Assembly (NCBI GenBank): GCA_045611765.1
Contig: JAZKXT010000012.1
Coordinates: 136,436 to 200,435, forward strand
Reading direction: 5' to 3'
DNA length: 64,000 nucleotides
Source of the DNA: UMGS1649 sp045611765
Lineage (GTDB): Bacteria; Bacillota; Clostridia; TANB77; CAG-465
Shown: positions 33,377-42,900 of the stretch, one piece after another
Layout of the letters: each line of letters begins with the position of its first letter
Position numbering within the stretch: position 1 is the first letter of the stretch
Made by a program: the position numbers and the translations under genes
The notes under the pieces: generated by a model
What the model was told of the DNA's origin: nothing
Seen by the model: only the letters and a program-made list of their open reading frames with translations
Databases searched by the model: none

Positions 33377-36040
33377 ATGAAAGAACAAGAAATGTACAAA
33401 TATACTGTCGAAGAAGTTTTTGAAAAACTTGAAACGAACAGAAATGGTCTAGCTGAAACTGAAGCTGAAAATAGGCAAGTGGAGTATGGACCAAATAAAC
33501 TAGTAGAAGGAAAGAAGAAAACAATACTCGCAAGATTTATAGAACAGCTAAAAAATGTTATGATAATCATTCTATTAATAGCGGCAATAGTTTCGTTTGT
33601 AGTTGCTAAAATAGAAAATGAAAGCTACACGGATTCCATAGTAATATTTGCAGTAGTTATAATGAATGCGGTGCTAGGTGTTGCACAGGAGGCTAAAGCA
33701 GATAAAGCTATAGATGCTCTAAAAAAAATGTCTCTTCCATATATTAAGGTAAGACGTAATGGAAGAATAGAGAGTATAAAGACAGAAGAATTAGTTGTTG
33801 GAGATATAGTATTAATTGAAGCTGGAGATTTTGTACCAGCGGATATGAGAATTATAGAGTGCAATAGTATAAAAGTAGAAGAAGCATCGCTCACAGGTGA
33901 GTCTTTACCAGTTAGCAAATTTGTTGATGTTATAAATGAAGATACGGCGTTAGCAGATAGAAGAAACATGTTGTATTCTGGAAGCAGTGTAGTATATGGT
34001 AGAGGCGAAGGTGTAGTTACCGCTATTGGAATGGATACAGAACTAGGCAAAATAGCAACTATGCTTACAGATACAAAAGAATCGCTTACTCCACTTCAAA
34101 GAAAAATGAACGAGATAAGTAAGGTTTTGAGTATTGTTGTAGTTGTTATAGGATTTGCAATGGTTATACTAGGGATGATACAAGGAAACAAACTATTAGA
34201 AATATTTATGCTTTCAGTATCGCTTGCGGTAGCAGCAATTCCAGAAGGACTTCCAGCATCTATTACAATAATACTTTCAATTGGTGTGCAGAAAATGGCA
34301 AAAGAACATAGTATTGTTAGAAAACTAGCATCAGTCGAAACATTAGGAGCAACTGAAATAATATGTTCAGATAAAACAGGAACGCTAACACAAAACAAAA
34401 TGACAGTAACAGAAATAAATTTAGGTGGAGAACGTATACAGGTACAAGATTTAAAGTATGATGAAAAAAATAGTCCATTAGATACATTTATAAAAAATAT
34501 GATGCTATGTAATGATGTAAAGATTAATAAGGTGGAGGACGGCTTTTTAGGAGACCCAACAGAAATTGCATTAGTGGCTTTAGGAACTAAATTAGGACTA
34601 GATAAGGAATTAGTAGACACAAGATATAAAAGGGTAGCAGAACTTCCTTTTGATTCAGAAAGAAAGCTTATGACTACGGTAAATAACCAAGATGGCAAGC
34701 TTGTAGTAAATGTAAAAGGTGCAACTGAAGGACTAGTAGAAAGATGTACAAAAGCTTTAATATCTGGAAATCTTGTGGATATGACAGAGGATATTAAGTC
34801 TAGAATATTAGAAGCGAATGCAGAAATGTCTTCTAGAGCATTAAGAGTATTAGGTTTTGCATATAAAGAAATAAATGCATTACCGGAAGAGGTATCTACA
34901 GAAACATTAGAAAACGATTTGGTATATGTGGGACTTGTTGGTATGATAGACCCTCCACGTCCCGAGGTTAAGCAAGCAGTTAAGGATTGCTTCTCAGCTG
35001 GAATGCTTCCTATTATGATAACAGGGGATAGTATTTCAACTGCGGTTGCAATTGCTAAAGATATTGGTATTTTAGAAGATGGTAAAGAAGCAATAACTGG
35101 CCAACAGTTAGATGCCATGAGTGACGAAGAATTTGAAAAGAGAATAAATAACATCCGTGTATATGCAAGAGTTTCTCCGGAAAACAAGGTTCGTATAGTT
35201 AAAGTGTGGAAGAAACTTGGTAAGACTGTTGCAATGACAGGTGATGGAGTAAACGATGCGCCAGCTCTTAAAACAGCAGATATTGGAGTTGGAATGGGAA
35301 TAACAGGTACGGAAGTATCTAAAAGCGTAGCAAGTATGGTACTTACAGATGATAATTTCGCGTCAATAGTAGTTGCTGTTAAAGAGGGAAGAAGAGTATA
35401 TAAAAATATACAAAACGTAATAGCTTATCTTTTGGCATCTAATATAGCAGAAGTATTAATTGTATTTATAGCAAAGATATTTAATAGTACTGTGTTTTCG
35501 CCACTACATTTGTTGTGGATTAATTTAATAACAGATGCAATACCAGCTATGACATTAGGGTTTGAACCTGCAGACAAAAATTCAATGAAAGAAAAGCCAA
35601 GAAAAGCAGATGAGAAATTCTTTAATCCGTTTTTAATAACAAGAATTGTTGTACCAGCAGTTATTAAAAGCATTATGGTATTAGCTTTATACTTCTTTGT
35701 AGAAACAAATCCGTTATATGACCACACGCATGCTATGACGGTGGCATTTATAGCGTTGTCATTTGCAGAATTGTTATTTGCATTTGTAATTCGTTCAGAT
35801 AGGAAATCTATAATAAGTACAGGATTATTAACAAACCCACAATTATTACTAGGAGTATTGGCAATAATTGTAATACAACTATGCGTAATATTTATACCAG
35901 TAATAAGCAGTATATTTGAGTTGGTTAGACTAGACAGTTCGCTATATATATTGTCTATAGGTTCGGCGTTTGCATATATGTTTATTGCAGAAATAGCAAA
36001 ACAAATTATTGCAAAAAGATTTAAATTAAAAAAAGCATAA
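33377..36040 (+). CDS. P-type Ca2+-transporting ATPase (type II)
   Basis: An 887-aa type II P-type ATPase of the SERCA/PacL group, exporting Ca2+ across the membrane. Hallmarks are the N-terminal cation ATPase domain, TGES (173-176) in the actuator domain, PEGLP (289-293) in helix M4, the phosphorylation site SDKTGTLT with Asp332, the nucleotide-domain block KGATE, the hinge TGDGVNDAPAL, and ten predicted helices. The M4 Glu in PEGLP and the M6 stretch WINLITDAIPAMTLGFEP support Ca2+ selectivity. It is monocistronic, with AGAGAGGG before ATG 33377 and a strong terminator. Confidence 0.93.
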   Translation: MKEQEMYKYTVEEVFEKLETNRNGLAETEAENRQVEYGPNKLVEGKKKTILARFIEQLKNVMIIILLIAAIVSFVVAKIENESYTDSIVIFAVVIMNAVLGVAQEAKADKAIDALKKMSLPYIKVRRNGRIESIKTEELVVGDIVLIEAGDFVPADMRIIECNSIKVEEASLTGESLPVSKFVDVINEDTALADRRNMLYSGSSVVYGRGEGVVTAIGMDTELGKIATMLTDTKESLTPLQRKMNEISKVLSIVVVVIGFAMVILGMIQGNKLLEIFMLSVSLAVAAIPEGLPASITIILSIGVQKMAKEHSIVRKLASVETLGATEIICSDKTGTLTQNKMTVTEINLGGERIQVQDLKYDEKNSPLDTFIKNMMLCNDVKINKVEDGFLGDPTEIALVALGTKLGLDKELVDTRYKRVAELPFDSERKLMTTVNNQDGKLVVNVKGATEGLVERCTKALISGNLVDMTEDIKSRILEANAEMSSRALRVLGFAYKEINALPEEVSTETLENDLVYVGLVGMIDPPRPEVKQAVKDCFSAGMLPIMITGDSISTAVAIAKDIGILEDGKEAITGQQLDAMSDEEFEKRINNIRVYARVSPENKVRIVKVWKKLGKTVAMTGDGVNDAPALKTADIGVGMGITGTEVSKSVASMVLTDDNFASIVVAVKEGRRVYKNIQNVIAYLLASNIAEVLIVFIAKIFNSTVFSPLHLLWINLITDAIPAMTLGFEPADKNSMKEKPRKADEKFFNPFLITRIVVPAVIKSIMVLALYFFVETNPLYDHTHAMTVAFIALSFAELLFAFVIRSDRKSIISTGLLTNPQLLLGVLAIIVIQLCVIFIPVISSIFELVRLDSSLYILSIGSAFAYMFIAEIAKQIIAKRFKLKKA

Positions 36041-36047
36041 TGTTAAT

Positions 36048-36094
36048 AAAAGGAAACGGTTTTTAGGTTAATTTATAAAACCGTTTCCTTTTTC
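36048..36094 (+). terminator. Terminator after the Ca2+-ATPase
   Basis: AAAAGGAAACGGTTTT (ending 36064) pairs perfectly with AAAACCGTTTCCTTTT (36077-36092), followed by TT. The A-run on the left makes it bidirectional in principle. Confidence 0.9.
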
Positions 36095-36183
36095 AGTTAT
36101 TTTCTTTTAAAACAGCTCTTTATTAACAAATTAAAGAATATTTTTTAATAAAAAAAATATATATACGAGTAGAGGTGTTAAAA

Positions 36184-36777
36184 ATGGGAAACAATATAAA
36201 TGGTGAAAGAAACAGTGTTAATAACTATAACGGTACTAATAATAATTTTAATAACAATTTTAATAACAATAGCTCAGGATTTAATATAAGTAATTTGTTT
36301 AACTTAAATCGTTTAGGAAATTTATTTAGGTTTGGTGGAAATGGTAGAGGAAACATGTCTAATAATCCTTTAGCTCAAATTGGAAAAATGTTTGGTATGA
36401 ACAGTAGACAGAGGCAAACAAGCATGCCCGTTAAAGTGTTACCAATAGAAGAGGCGTATAGGCGAGTAAAAAGTGGTGAATGTTTTTTGTTGGATGTAAG
36501 AACGGAAATGGAATATAATACGGTAAGAATAAAGGGGAGTGTGAATATTCCTCTAGACAAATTACAAACAGACATTTCACAAATAGTAGTTAATAAGGAT
36601 GAGTGTATCCTAGTATACTGTGCTACAGGTTCAAGAGTGCGTAGAGCAATACAGCTACTTTGGGCTTTAGGATACAACAATATTTGTATATGGGAAGGGG
36701 CGGGAATTAATACATTTGCATTTGCAGACTTAATAATATATAATGATAAAAGATTAGAAGGCGGAAGTTCTAATTAG
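36184..36777 (+). CDS. Rhodanese-domain protein with Asn-rich N-terminus
   Basis: A 197-aa protein. Residues 1-80 are low-complexity and Asn/Gly/Phe-rich (NNNFNNNFNNNSSGFN). Residues 83-190 are a rhodanese domain with FLLDVRTEMEY, GSVNIPLDKL and the active loop YCATGSR (Cys146). Single-domain rhodaneses carry or transfer sulfane sulfur from thiosulfate or persulfides. The loop is the common six-residue sulfurtransferase type. The start is ATG 36184; the GTG three codons upstream lies in the AGAGGTG ribosome site. A thioredoxin gene follows 14 bp downstream, so persulfide on Cys146 may be reduced by it. Confidence 0.85.
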   Translation: MGNNINGERNSVNNYNGTNNNFNNNFNNNSSGFNISNLFNLNRLGNLFRFGGNGRGNMSNNPLAQIGKMFGMNSRQRQTSMPVKVLPIEEAYRRVKSGECFLLDVRTEMEYNTVRIKGSVNIPLDKLQTDISQIVVNKDECILVYCATGSRVRRAIQLLWALGYNNICIWEGAGINTFAFADLIIYNDKRLEGGSSN

Positions 36778-36791
36778 GAAGGAGAATACAA

Positions 36792-37103
36792 ATGACGGAA
36801 TTAAATGATAATAACTTTAAAAGTGAAATAAAAAATAGAAAACTAGTATTAGTAGATTTTTACGCCACATGGTGTGGACCTTGTGGAATGCAAGCAAAAG
36901 TGCTAGAAAAATTTGAGACTTCTAGAAGCGTAGATGTGGATATAGTGAAAGTTAATGTGGATGAAGCACCGATGACTGCTTTAGAATATGATATCGATTC
37001 AATACCAACACTGATGATATTTAAAGATAATAAACTTATAAAAAGAATAGTAGGGTACACTGGGGAGGATGAATTATTAAAGATTATAGAGAACGTCAGA
37101 TGA
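36792..37103 (+). CDS. trxA: Thioredoxin
   Basis: A 103-aa thioredoxin, a cytosolic protein disulfide reductant. The active site is ATWCGPC (Cys28, Cys31), and the cis-Pro loop DSIPTLMIF and the GYTGEDEL end are typical. The fold and length are normal. The residues after the active site (GMQAK) differ from the usual (R/K)M. It follows the rhodanese gene by 14 bp with AAGGAGAA as ribosome site. The pair suggests sulfur-transfer redox chemistry rather than general reduction. No thioredoxin reductase is in the window. Confidence 0.92.
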   Translation: MTELNDNNFKSEIKNRKLVLVDFYATWCGPCGMQAKVLEKFETSRSVDVDIVKVNVDEAPMTALEYDIDSIPTLMIFKDNKLIKRIVGYTGEDELLKIIENVR

Positions 37104-37197
37104 CAAACCTCTAAAAATATAGCCTAGCAAGGATTTTTGTAATATTTACGTAACACAAAAGGAAATACTTTGTAACATAAATGTTATGTTTTTGTAG

Positions 37198-37226
37198 TTG
37201 ATTTTATGTAATTTTATTACTATAAT
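37198..37226 (+). promoter_or_regulatory. Sigma-A promoter of the triple-repeat gene
   Basis: TTGATT (37198-37203), 17 bp, TATAAT (37221-37226). A small TAACAT/ATGTTA stem with T-rich 3' flank just upstream may end the thioredoxin message. Confidence 0.75.
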
Positions 37227-37278
37227 GTTAGTATAAAAATAAATATATTAATATTATTTCTACAAAAGAGGTGTTTAT

Positions 37279-38367
37279 ATGAAAGGATTTTTTGAAAGAC
37301 AATGGGATTTATTCCTAAACGACATGCAAGAGGTAGGAGAATTTTTCTTGAACGCATTCGGCGCCAACGAACAATTAATGTTAGATGCTCCTAAATCAGC
37401 TGAACCTAAAGAAGGTTTCTTTGCAAGAGAATGGAGATTATTTTTGCAAGACATGCAAGATTGTGGAGAAATGATAATGAGTGCCTTTGGATTCGAAGAC
37501 GACAAATTATTATTAGATGCTCCAGATGAAGCAAAAGTAGAAGATAGACCAGGCTTCTTTAAAAGAGAATGGGAACTATTTAAAACAGATTTAGACAATG
37601 CCAACACAGCGTTAGAAAACTTGTTTGGCATTGAAAAAAAAAATGATGTAATTTTTGAACAAGCTTCTGAACCAGTATATTTAAAAGATGAAGTGGACTT
37701 GAAACTAGAGTCATTTCTTGGAGAACCAATAGATGAGTTGAAAGAAAGTGCTTGCGGAGATAGAACACAACATGAAGTGCTTCGTGAGTATGCAACATTC
37801 TTTAAACCATATTCTGAAAATCCAGAAATGTGTCAAGCAGCATTTAAAAAATACTATGACAGACACGCGTTAAAAATGGCAGTAAACGAATTTCCAGTAG
37901 ACCAAGTTAGAATAATCCAAAACAATGTGGATATATTCATAAAAGACCAAGAAATGTTTGGCGAAGGTGGACAATTTATAGATTCAAGAGTTGACACTGT
38001 ATTTGAAAAAGCTGGAATAGATGAAGTAAACAAAATGGTAGGAATACTAAGCAATACTTTAACTGACGGAAAAAATCTACAAGGTGAAAGATTATTTGCT
38101 GAAGCAGTAAGTCACATGGTAGATAACGGAATTAAAGTAGGCAAAGATAAGTCTTTAGTAGCACCAGTTAAAAAATCTCTTGAAGCAAAATTGGATGAAG
38201 TTCATAACTCTTTAAGAGCGCATGAAGATTGGAATGAAGACTACCAAGCTTTACTTTCTCAAGAAAGAAAATATTTATATGCTTTAAATAGAATAGAGCA
38301 ATATGAAACAGAACAAAGAATATCTGAATTCGAATCAAAATTAAACGAATTAGATGTTATAGTTTAG
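37279..38367 (+). CDS. Unknown cytosolic protein with three N-terminal tandem repeats
   Basis: I do not recognise this 362-aa protein. Its N-terminus has three copies of a roughly 37-residue motif (3-38, 46-82, 92-129): GFF-x-R-(Q/E)W-x-LF-x-x-D(M/L)... then (A/L)FG, each ending in LDAP or similar. The motif looks like an amphipathic helical hairpin with aromatic anchors. The remaining 230 residues are soluble, helical and charged. No signal peptide or membrane segment is present. It is monocistronic, with a strong promoter, GAGGTG ribosome site and a terminator. The repeat spacing suggests three equivalent docking sites for one partner. Confidence 0.6.
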   Translation: MKGFFERQWDLFLNDMQEVGEFFLNAFGANEQLMLDAPKSAEPKEGFFAREWRLFLQDMQDCGEMIMSAFGFEDDKLLLDAPDEAKVEDRPGFFKREWELFKTDLDNANTALENLFGIEKKNDVIFEQASEPVYLKDEVDLKLESFLGEPIDELKESACGDRTQHEVLREYATFFKPYSENPEMCQAAFKKYYDRHALKMAVNEFPVDQVRIIQNNVDIFIKDQEMFGEGGQFIDSRVDTVFEKAGIDEVNKMVGILSNTLTDGKNLQGERLFAEAVSHMVDNGIKVGKDKSLVAPVKKSLEAKLDEVHNSLRAHEDWNEDYQALLSQERKYLYALNRIEQYETEQRISEFESKLNELDVIV

Positions 38368-38373
38368 AATATT

Positions 38374-38402
38374 AAGTAGCCTATATATGGGCTACTTTTT
38401 TA
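38374..38402 (+). terminator. Terminator after the triple-repeat gene
   Basis: AAGTAGCC (38374-38381) pairs with GGCTACTT (38390-38397), followed by TTTTTAT. Confidence 0.85.
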
Positions 38403-38509
38403 TAGCTAAAAAACAGAAATATTACTGCAATAAATTCTAAAAACCCTTTACATTTAGCACATTTTGGTATAATATATCATTGTAGAATTATAACAAAAGG
38501 TGGAGAAAA

Positions 38510-39919
38510 ATGAGAGTTGAATTAAAAGTACAAAAAGATGGCGTAAATACGCTAAAAGATGAGATACTATCACATAGTAATAGCAAACTAAAGAAAATAT
38601 ATATCTTAGCTAGCGATATTAAAGAAACCGGCTATGATATAGTAGAGGAGTGTTTAATAGATTTAAAGGCAAGAAAATTTATAGCTTTAGGAATAGATAG
38701 GAAAAATACAACAAGAAAAATGCTTGAAAATGTTCTTAAATATACAAAGAATGTATATGTTTGGGATAATAACGCAGACGTAGAAATAAATGTAAGTATT
38801 TTTGTTTTTGAATATGAAGATGAAGGTATAGTTTACCTAGTTCAAGGTGGACTTACAGATAGTATGTTAGAAACAGACGTATCTATTTATACAAAACTTA
38901 CATATGACTTAATAAAAGATAAAAAAGAGTATGAAGAATATATAGATGGCATGACAAAACTAGTTAAAGAGAACTTGGTAAAATTGGAGAAAGCATATAT
39001 AGACGAACTTGCAGAGAACAAATTAATATTTACAACTAAACAATATATGCATGTTGTTCCAAGTATCGCAGAACTTTTAGGTAAAAAAGATGACGAAAAA
39101 TTAGCACAAGTTGAAGAGGCTCCAAAGAAACTTCCAAAAGTGGAACTAGATGTTAATGAGTTAGATGCCTTTGAAATAGACTTAGGTGATGTGGCAGAAG
39201 TGGAAATAGAAATGGAAGAACCAGCTATTATTGAACAAGTTGAAGAAGGAAATGAAGAGCAAGTAGCAAATGCGGCTTTTGAATTAGCTGAGGAAGGTTT
39301 TACAGACGAAGCTGAAGAAGAATATGTAATTTCTGATGAAGTTATAGATATGGAGTCTTTAGTTCTTGAAAGTAAAGTTGTTAGGCTAGATAAAGGAGAT
39401 ATACAAAAAGCTAAAAAGAAAGACGATACAGTCAAAGAGTCAGAAAAACAAACTTCTAAAAAGATAAAATTAGACAAAGTTTCTAATATAATAATGGAGC
39501 TTGCATCAAAACCAACCAAAGGAAAAGATGTAAATAAAATAAAAGTACCAAACTATATTAAAGATATGGTACCGCAATTCTTTGAAATAATGGATGATGC
39601 TAAACTTTTAAAAACAGATGATGGGGAATACAAGGAAGCTGTAGTTAAGCTTGAAATAATAGACGTAAATAATGGAATTAAACTTGTAGATGGCGAAGCT
39701 AAAATTAAACAAAAAGTAGGTCAGACATATATAGAGTTTGAAACGGATAAATTAATAGATGTAGCGTATGAAGAATTAGATATAGCAAGGGTTATAAAAC
39801 TTGCTAAGGATTATTATCACATAGAAATAATTCCTCAAGGAATAGAAGAATATAACTTATGGGATAAAATGTGTACAAACAGTTTTAGGGGAAGTAGTAG
39901 ACAATACGGACTTATGTAA
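38510..39919 (+). CDS. Unknown protein with PLD-like N-terminal domain, upstream of smc
   Basis: A 469-aa soluble protein I cannot name. Residues 1-170 read like the alpha/beta fold of phospholipase-D-like nuclease N-termini (KKIYILASDIKETGYDIVEECL, KARKFIALGIDRKNTT, YVWDNNADVEINVSIFVFE), but no HKD motif is visible, so it would be inactive. A very acidic stretch (about 215-285, many Glu/Asp) and a Lys-rich segment follow, then a compact C-terminal domain (about 325-469). GGTGGAG precedes ATG 38510 and TGGTATAAT (extended -10) lies at 38468-38473. It ends 10 bp before smc and is probably co-transcribed, suggesting a chromosome-related role by association only. Confidence 0.6.
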   Translation: MRVELKVQKDGVNTLKDEILSHSNSKLKKIYILASDIKETGYDIVEECLIDLKARKFIALGIDRKNTTRKMLENVLKYTKNVYVWDNNADVEINVSIFVFEYEDEGIVYLVQGGLTDSMLETDVSIYTKLTYDLIKDKKEYEEYIDGMTKLVKENLVKLEKAYIDELAENKLIFTTKQYMHVVPSIAELLGKKDDEKLAQVEEAPKKLPKVELDVNELDAFEIDLGDVAEVEIEMEEPAIIEQVEEGNEEQVANAAFELAEEGFTDEAEEEYVISDEVIDMESLVLESKVVRLDKGDIQKAKKKDDTVKESEKQTSKKIKLDKVSNIIMELASKPTKGKDVNKIKVPNYIKDMVPQFFEIMDDAKLLKTDDGEYKEAVVKLEIIDVNNGIKLVDGEAKIKQKVGQTYIEFETDKLIDVAYEELDIARVIKLAKDYYHIEIIPQGIEEYNLWDKMCTNSFRGSSRQYGLM

Positions 39920-39929
39920 GGAGCAATAA

Positions 39930-42900
39930 ATGCAGTTAAAAAGGATTGAAATACAGGGGTTTAAATCGTTTGCTGACAAAACTATAATAGAATTTGATGG
40001 TGGAATCACTACTATAGTTGGACCAAACGGAAGCGGAAAGAGTAATATCTCTGATGCAGTGCGTTGGGTTCTAGGTGAACAAAGTGCCAAGAGCTTAAGA
40101 GGCTCTAAAATGGAAGATGTAATATTTGCAGGGACTAAGCATAGAAAAATGCTTGGTCTTGCTGAGGTTTCACTAGTTTTAGATAATAGTGACCACAGTC
40201 TTAATGTGGAATTCGATGAAGTTGTTGTAACAAGAAGAGTGTATAGAAGTGGAGATAGTGAGTATTTAATAAATAAATCCCAAGTAAGGCTTAAAGATGT
40301 CCAAGAATTATTCATGGATACGGGGGTAGGGCGTGATGGTTACAGCATAATTGGACAAGGTAAAATAGATAGTATAATATCTTCAAAGTCTGAAGATAGA
40401 AGAAACATATTTGAAGAGGCATCTGGTATAGTAAAATACAGAACTAGAAAAGATGAAGCGTTAAGAAAATTAGAGCACACAAATGCTAATTTAGATAGAG
40501 TTACGGACATTTTAACAGAGATAAACAATAACTTGGAACCATTAGCAAAAAAAGCAGAAACGGCAAAAAAATATCTTGAGTTGAAAGGCAAACTTAAAGA
40601 TATAGATGTAAAAATATTCTTAAATGTTATAGATAGCTGTTCGGGTGAGTTAGAAGCTTTAAATGCAAAAATAGAAGGAATAAATAATAGCGTTATAGAA
40701 AAAGAGTCTGAACTTGCAGAAGCACAAAGAGCAAGTGATGATGCAAGAGTATGTTTGGAAGAACTTCTTCAGGCAATAGAGGTCGCTCAGGAAACATATT
40801 ATTCTTCATTAAGTGAAGTAGACAGATTAACTTCTAAAGTAGAAGCCTATGATGATAGGGTGGCAATGAATAAAGAAAATATTGCTAAACTAAAAGAAGA
40901 AATAGCCGGTTCAGATGCATCAATTGCAATACTTGAGCAAGAGATCGTAACTCGTTCGGTTAAAAAAGACAACCTTGAAAAAAACAAATTAAGATTTGAA
41001 ATTGAGCTTAATGAGAAGACAGCCGAGCTTAAAGAAATAACTGCGGGAATGTCTGAAAAAGAGCTTGAAATAGAAAGTCTAAAAAGAACAGTTGAATCTC
41101 TTAAAGAAAATATATCTGAACTTAAGCTTAAAATTGCGACAGCTGAAATGCATTTAGAAGCAAATAATAAAAGATTAGATACAATTGCAAGAGATGCTAA
41201 TCAAGATATATCTAGTTCTGATGGTATCAAAATACATCTAGCTGAAGTGGAAGAGGAATTTGCTAAGGTAGAAAAAAATAGAAATAGTTTAAAAGAGCAA
41301 ATGGAAACTTTAAGCAATGAAAAAACTAGACTTGAAGAATTCTTTGCAACGTTTGAGACTAAAGAAAATGAATTTAAACAAAAAATATTAGAGACAAGGT
41401 CCAAACTAAACTATATGTTAAACCTCGAAAGTGAATCTGAAGGATACACAAGAAGTGTTAAGAGCATTATAGACTTGTCTAGAAGAAATGCTAAATATAC
41501 AGACCACGTATTTGGAACGCTTGCGTCACTAATTTCTACTGATGAAAAATATGAAAAAGCGATAGAAATTGCGATGGGGGGATATATCCAAAACATAGTA
41601 GTGGATAAAGATTCTGTTGCAAAAGATTTGGTTAATTTCTTAAAAGACGGAATGCTAGGACGCGCTACGTTCTTACCAATAGAAAGCATTAAGTTATATA
41701 AAGAAGATATACCAGCGGCGCTTAAAAAAGAAGCGGGATATATAGGAACCGCAATGGAGCTTGTGTCATATGATAAAAAGTTTGAAGCAGTAGCAAGACT
41801 AGCACTTGGTAGAACTATTGTAGTAGATACGATAGAAAATGGAATAAAGATATCTAAAGTGTCTAAAAATAGTGCAAAGATAGTAACTCTTGCGGGTGAA
41901 GTTATTGCAACAACTGGAAGTATAACAGGTGGACAAGCAGCGTCAAAGCAAATGACACTGGTTGGACGTGGTAGAAGAATTAATGAATATAAAGAACGTT
42001 TGGCTACTCTTGAAAAAGACTATGCAGCGCATTTAGATAGTATTAAAAAAGAACAAGGAAGTTATACAGAAATTGTAGCTAAACTTGAAACAGTAACAGC
42101 CAAGTATACTGAAGCAAATACAACATATAGTGTAACACAGGAACGACTAAATCAAGCAATAAAAGACGCGGAAAAGATAAAAGACATGCGTAAGAATAAA
42201 GAGGCTGAAAAAGTAGAACTAGAGGCTAATAATAAAGATTTAGAGTGGGATATAACTGAAACTAATAAAAAAATAGACGAGATAAACGCTGAAATTACAA
42301 AGCATACAGATGAGATAGCAGAATATGCAAGATTTAATAAAGAGAAAGAAGAAAGAGTTAACTTCTTAAACGAAGATATAATGAACCTTAAAGTTTCGCT
42401 TTCATCTTTTGATGAATCAGCTTTAGCTATTGATGAGATGGTAGATAAGATTAAGTCAGATATATCTAGCTTTATGGTCAGTCAGGATAGAAAGAAAGAG
42501 TTAATAGCAGAATATGAAAATGAACTTGCTACAAGTGAAGCTAAAAACGAAGAAGACAAAAATCAAATAACAGTTATTAAAGAAAAAACGGATGCTTTAA
42601 AAAATGAAATAGAAAAATTAAAACAAGATAAAGCAAACAATATAGCAAAACAAAGCGAACTAGAAAAAGTAACTTTTGAAGCTATGAAAATGCTTGAGAA
42701 ATTAAGAACAGAAAAAGCTAAACTAGATGGAAAGAAAGAAAAATACGATAGCGATACAGAACTTCTTAAAATAAAAATGTGGGAGGAATATGAAATCACT
42801 GTAACGTCTGCTCGTGAGATAGATAAAGCTCTAGATGAGTTAAAGGATATATCTAAAACTAAATTAGAGCAAATGGCAAATAAACTAAAAAATGAAATTA

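Noticed and set aside
34096..35187. Long Ser/Thr-rich minus-strand frame of 363 codons
   Set aside because: It lies wholly antisense to the P-type ATPase, has low-complexity Ser/Ile content and lacks a ribosome site.
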